From PALSA-660 sp963726435 (GTDB lineage Bacteria; Actinomycetota; Coriobacteriia; Anaerosomatales; PALSA-660): a stretch of DNA of 64,000 bases. The DNA lies in NCBI GenBank assembly GCA_963726435.1, contig CAVSCJ010000007.1, positions 62,001-126,000 on the forward strand, in the 5' to 3' direction. Shown here in pieces: positions 62,432 through 64,000 of this stretch. Positions within the stretch are counted from its first letter, which is position 1; each line of letters begins with the position of its first letter. Below the pieces are notes generated by a model, which made no database searches, was not told where the DNA came from, and worked only from the letters and a program-made list of their open reading frames with translations. A program made the translations under genes and the position numbers.

Positions 62432-63247
62432 ATGCTGATGAAACGCGTCATACCTTGCCTCGACGTCCATGAGGGCAGAGTGGTCAAGGGAGTGAACTTC
62501 GTAGACCTGCGCGACGCGGGCGACCCGGTCGAGCTCGCGCGCTTCTACGACTCCGAGGGCGCCGACGAGCTGGTGTTCCTCGACATCACCGCGACGCACG
62601 AGAAGCGCCCGGTCATGCTCGAGGTCGCCTCTCGCACCGCGGAGGAGGTCTTCATCCCGTACACCGTCGGCGGAGGGATGCGCAGCGCCGGGGACATCCG
62701 AGCCATGCTCAAGGCCGGGTGCGACAAGGTCTCCCTCAACTCCGCCGCCGTGGCCGATCCCGCCCTCATCACGGCCACGAGCCGCATCTACGGTTCGCAG
62801 TGCATCGTCGTGGCGATCGACGCGCACAGGGTCTCCGGCGATCGCGACCGCTGGGAGGTCTTCGTCTCCGGAGGGCGCACGAACACAGGGCTCGACGCCG
62901 TCGAGTGGGCGCGCGAGGCCGAGCGCCTCGGCGCAGGGGAGATCCTCCTCACGAGCATGGACCGCGATGGTACCAATGACGGCTACGACATCCCGCTCAC
63001 GCGCGCAGTGACGCGCGCGCTCACCATCCCGGTCATAGCGAGTGGCGGAGCCGGCGTCGTCGACGACTTCGCGGAGGTCGTGATCGAGGCCGACGCCGAC
63101 GCCGTGCTGGCCGCGTCGACCCTGCACTACGGCACGTTCCGCGTGCGCGACATCAAGAGGGCGATGGCCGAGGCTGGGATCCCTGTGCGCCTGGTGGAGG
63201 TGCCGGAGCAGCCGGCGCGCCCCGCGCCTCTGACCTGGAAGGACTGA
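62432..63247 (+). CDS. hisF: Imidazole glycerol phosphate synthase cyclase subunit
   Basis: 271 residues. KRVIPCLDVHEGRVVKGVNFVDLRDAGDPVELA, VGGGMRSAGDIRAMLKAGCDKVSLNSAAV and TSMDRDGTNDGYDIPLTRAV are HisF with both catalytic aspartates. It works with HisH. The first Met may be residue 3. Confidence 0.96.
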   Translation: MLMKRVIPCLDVHEGRVVKGVNFVDLRDAGDPVELARFYDSEGADELVFLDITATHEKRPVMLEVASRTAEEVFIPYTVGGGMRSAGDIRAMLKAGCDKVSLNSAAVADPALITATSRIYGSQCIVVAIDAHRVSGDRDRWEVFVSGGRTNTGLDAVEWAREAERLGAGEILLTSMDRDGTNDGYDIPLTRAVTRALTIPVIASGGAGVVDDFAEVVIEADADAVLAASTLHYGTFRVRDIKRAMAEAGIPVRLVEVPEQPARPAPLTWKD

Positions 63248-63254
63248 GGAAGAA

Positions 63255-63947
63255 GTGGACCGGGAACGCGACGCGTTGAGCATCGACGACCTGAGTTGGA
63301 ACGCCGACGGGCTGATCCCCGCGATCGTCCAGCAGCACGACACCGGCGAGGTGCTCATGCTCGCGTGGATGGACGCGGAGTCGCTGCGTCGCACGTTGGA
63401 GGAAGGGCGCGCCTGGTACTGGAGCCGCAGCCGCGACTCCTACTGGATGAAGGGCGAGACCTCGGGGGCCGTCCAGGACCTGGTGGAAGTGCGCTACGAC
63501 TGCGACGCGGACGCACTGCTCCTGCTCGTCGACCAGCAGGGCTCGGGGGCATGCCACACCGGCGAACGCACCTGCTTCTACCGCAGGATCGAGGCGGGAG
63601 AAGACGTCAAGGAGGCAGCGACGGACCGCGGCGTCGTCGCCGCGCCGCGCGCCGCGCCGTTGTCGCTCGGAGCGGTCGTCGAGGACCTGTACTCGCTGCT
63701 GGAGCAGCGCAGCCGCGAACTCCCCGAGGGCAGCTACACCGTCAAGCTGCTCACCGGGCCTCAGGACAAGCTTCTCAAGAAGATCGCCGAGGAGGCGGGC
63801 GAGGTGATCATCGCTGCCCGCGACGGCGATCACGACCAGACCCGCTACGAGATCGCCGACCTGCTCTACCACCTGCTCGTGGTCATGGTGCGCGAGGGTG
63901 TAGAGCCTGGCGAGTTGGCGTCCGAGTTGGCGAGTCGTCGCAAGTGA
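63255..63947 (+). CDS. hisI: Bifunctional PR-AMP cyclohydrolase/PR-ATP pyrophosphatase
   Basis: 230 residues from a GTG. The HisI half has VLMLAWMDAESLRRTLEEGRAWYWSRSRDSYWMKGETSGAVQDL and the Zn cysteines in CDADAL, GACHTGERTCFY. The C-terminal HisE half has VKLLTGPQDKLLKKIAEEAGEVIIAARDGD. It performs the second and third steps of histidine synthesis. Confidence 0.95.
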   Translation: MDRERDALSIDDLSWNADGLIPAIVQQHDTGEVLMLAWMDAESLRRTLEEGRAWYWSRSRDSYWMKGETSGAVQDLVEVRYDCDADALLLLVDQQGSGACHTGERTCFYRRIEAGEDVKEAATDRGVVAAPRAAPLSLGAVVEDLYSLLEQRSRELPEGSYTVKLLTGPQDKLLKKIAEEAGEVIIAARDGDHDQTRYEIADLLYHLLVVMVREGVEPGELASELASRRK

Positions 63948-64000
63948 CCGCGTCCTCCGACGCCAGACAGAGGGGGAGGCGCGACCGCGTCGAACCCCTC

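Overview
The window is about 64 kb of very GC-rich bacterial DNA. A T-box-controlled ilv-leu operon, a complete his operon with the short HisG/HisZ pair, ATP-type PEP carboxykinase, TTG/GTG starts and tightly overlapping genes suggest an actinobacterium, possibly of the Coriobacteriia type. That placement is inference from gene content.

Bases 1-13,500 are an accessory region of small, mostly plus-strand genes: an Arr-like rifampin ADP-ribosyltransferase with an extra C-terminal domain, small membrane proteins, an Imm5-like immunity protein, a flavodoxin-like protein, a YefM/YoeB-type toxin-antitoxin pair and several orphans. Many are separated by imperfect inverted repeats with a shared right end (roughly GCC-AGA-CGTTCG). 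These resemble integron attC sites, so parts of the region look like a gene-cassette array. No integrase lies in the window. Bases 3.9-9.5 kb are more ordinary small regulatory and membrane modules: a DUF2089/SHOCT module, an XRE-controlled membrane gene, DUF4386, and DUF1801-type genes.

Bases 13.5-31.5 kb hold mixed housekeeping and accessory genes: a nitroreductase, a heavily frameshifted ABC exporter, PAS, DUF488 and VanW proteins, a HIT protein, an SDR, a GNAT protein, an acyltransferase, PEP carboxykinase, a cold-shock gene with a structured leader, PlsY, Dus, an isocitrate/isopropylmalate-type dehydrogenase and a diguanylate cyclase.

Bases 31.6-45.5 kb form one T-box-controlled operon for branched-chain amino acids, ilvD-ilvB-ilvN-ilvC-(class V aminotransferase)-serA-leuA-leuC-leuD-leuB-ilvE, with serine-biosynthesis genes embedded. 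It ends in a strong bidirectional terminator. A PadR/DUF2812 pair with clear operators, citramalate synthase (cimA), an FAH-family hydrolase, an MFS exporter, a TrpR/YerC-type regulator and dnaE follow. Bases 56.0-63.9 kb are the his operon, hisZ-G-D-C-B-H-A-F-IE, preceded by an AT-rich palindrome that could be a regulator site.

Several obviously conserved genes (leuC, hisZ, an SDR, an XRE regulator, a membrane protein, an ABC ATPase) are broken by single extra bases. Removing one base at each site restores the expected protein, so sequence or assembly error is the simplest explanation for many of them. ilvC also lacks a stop codon where one is expected.
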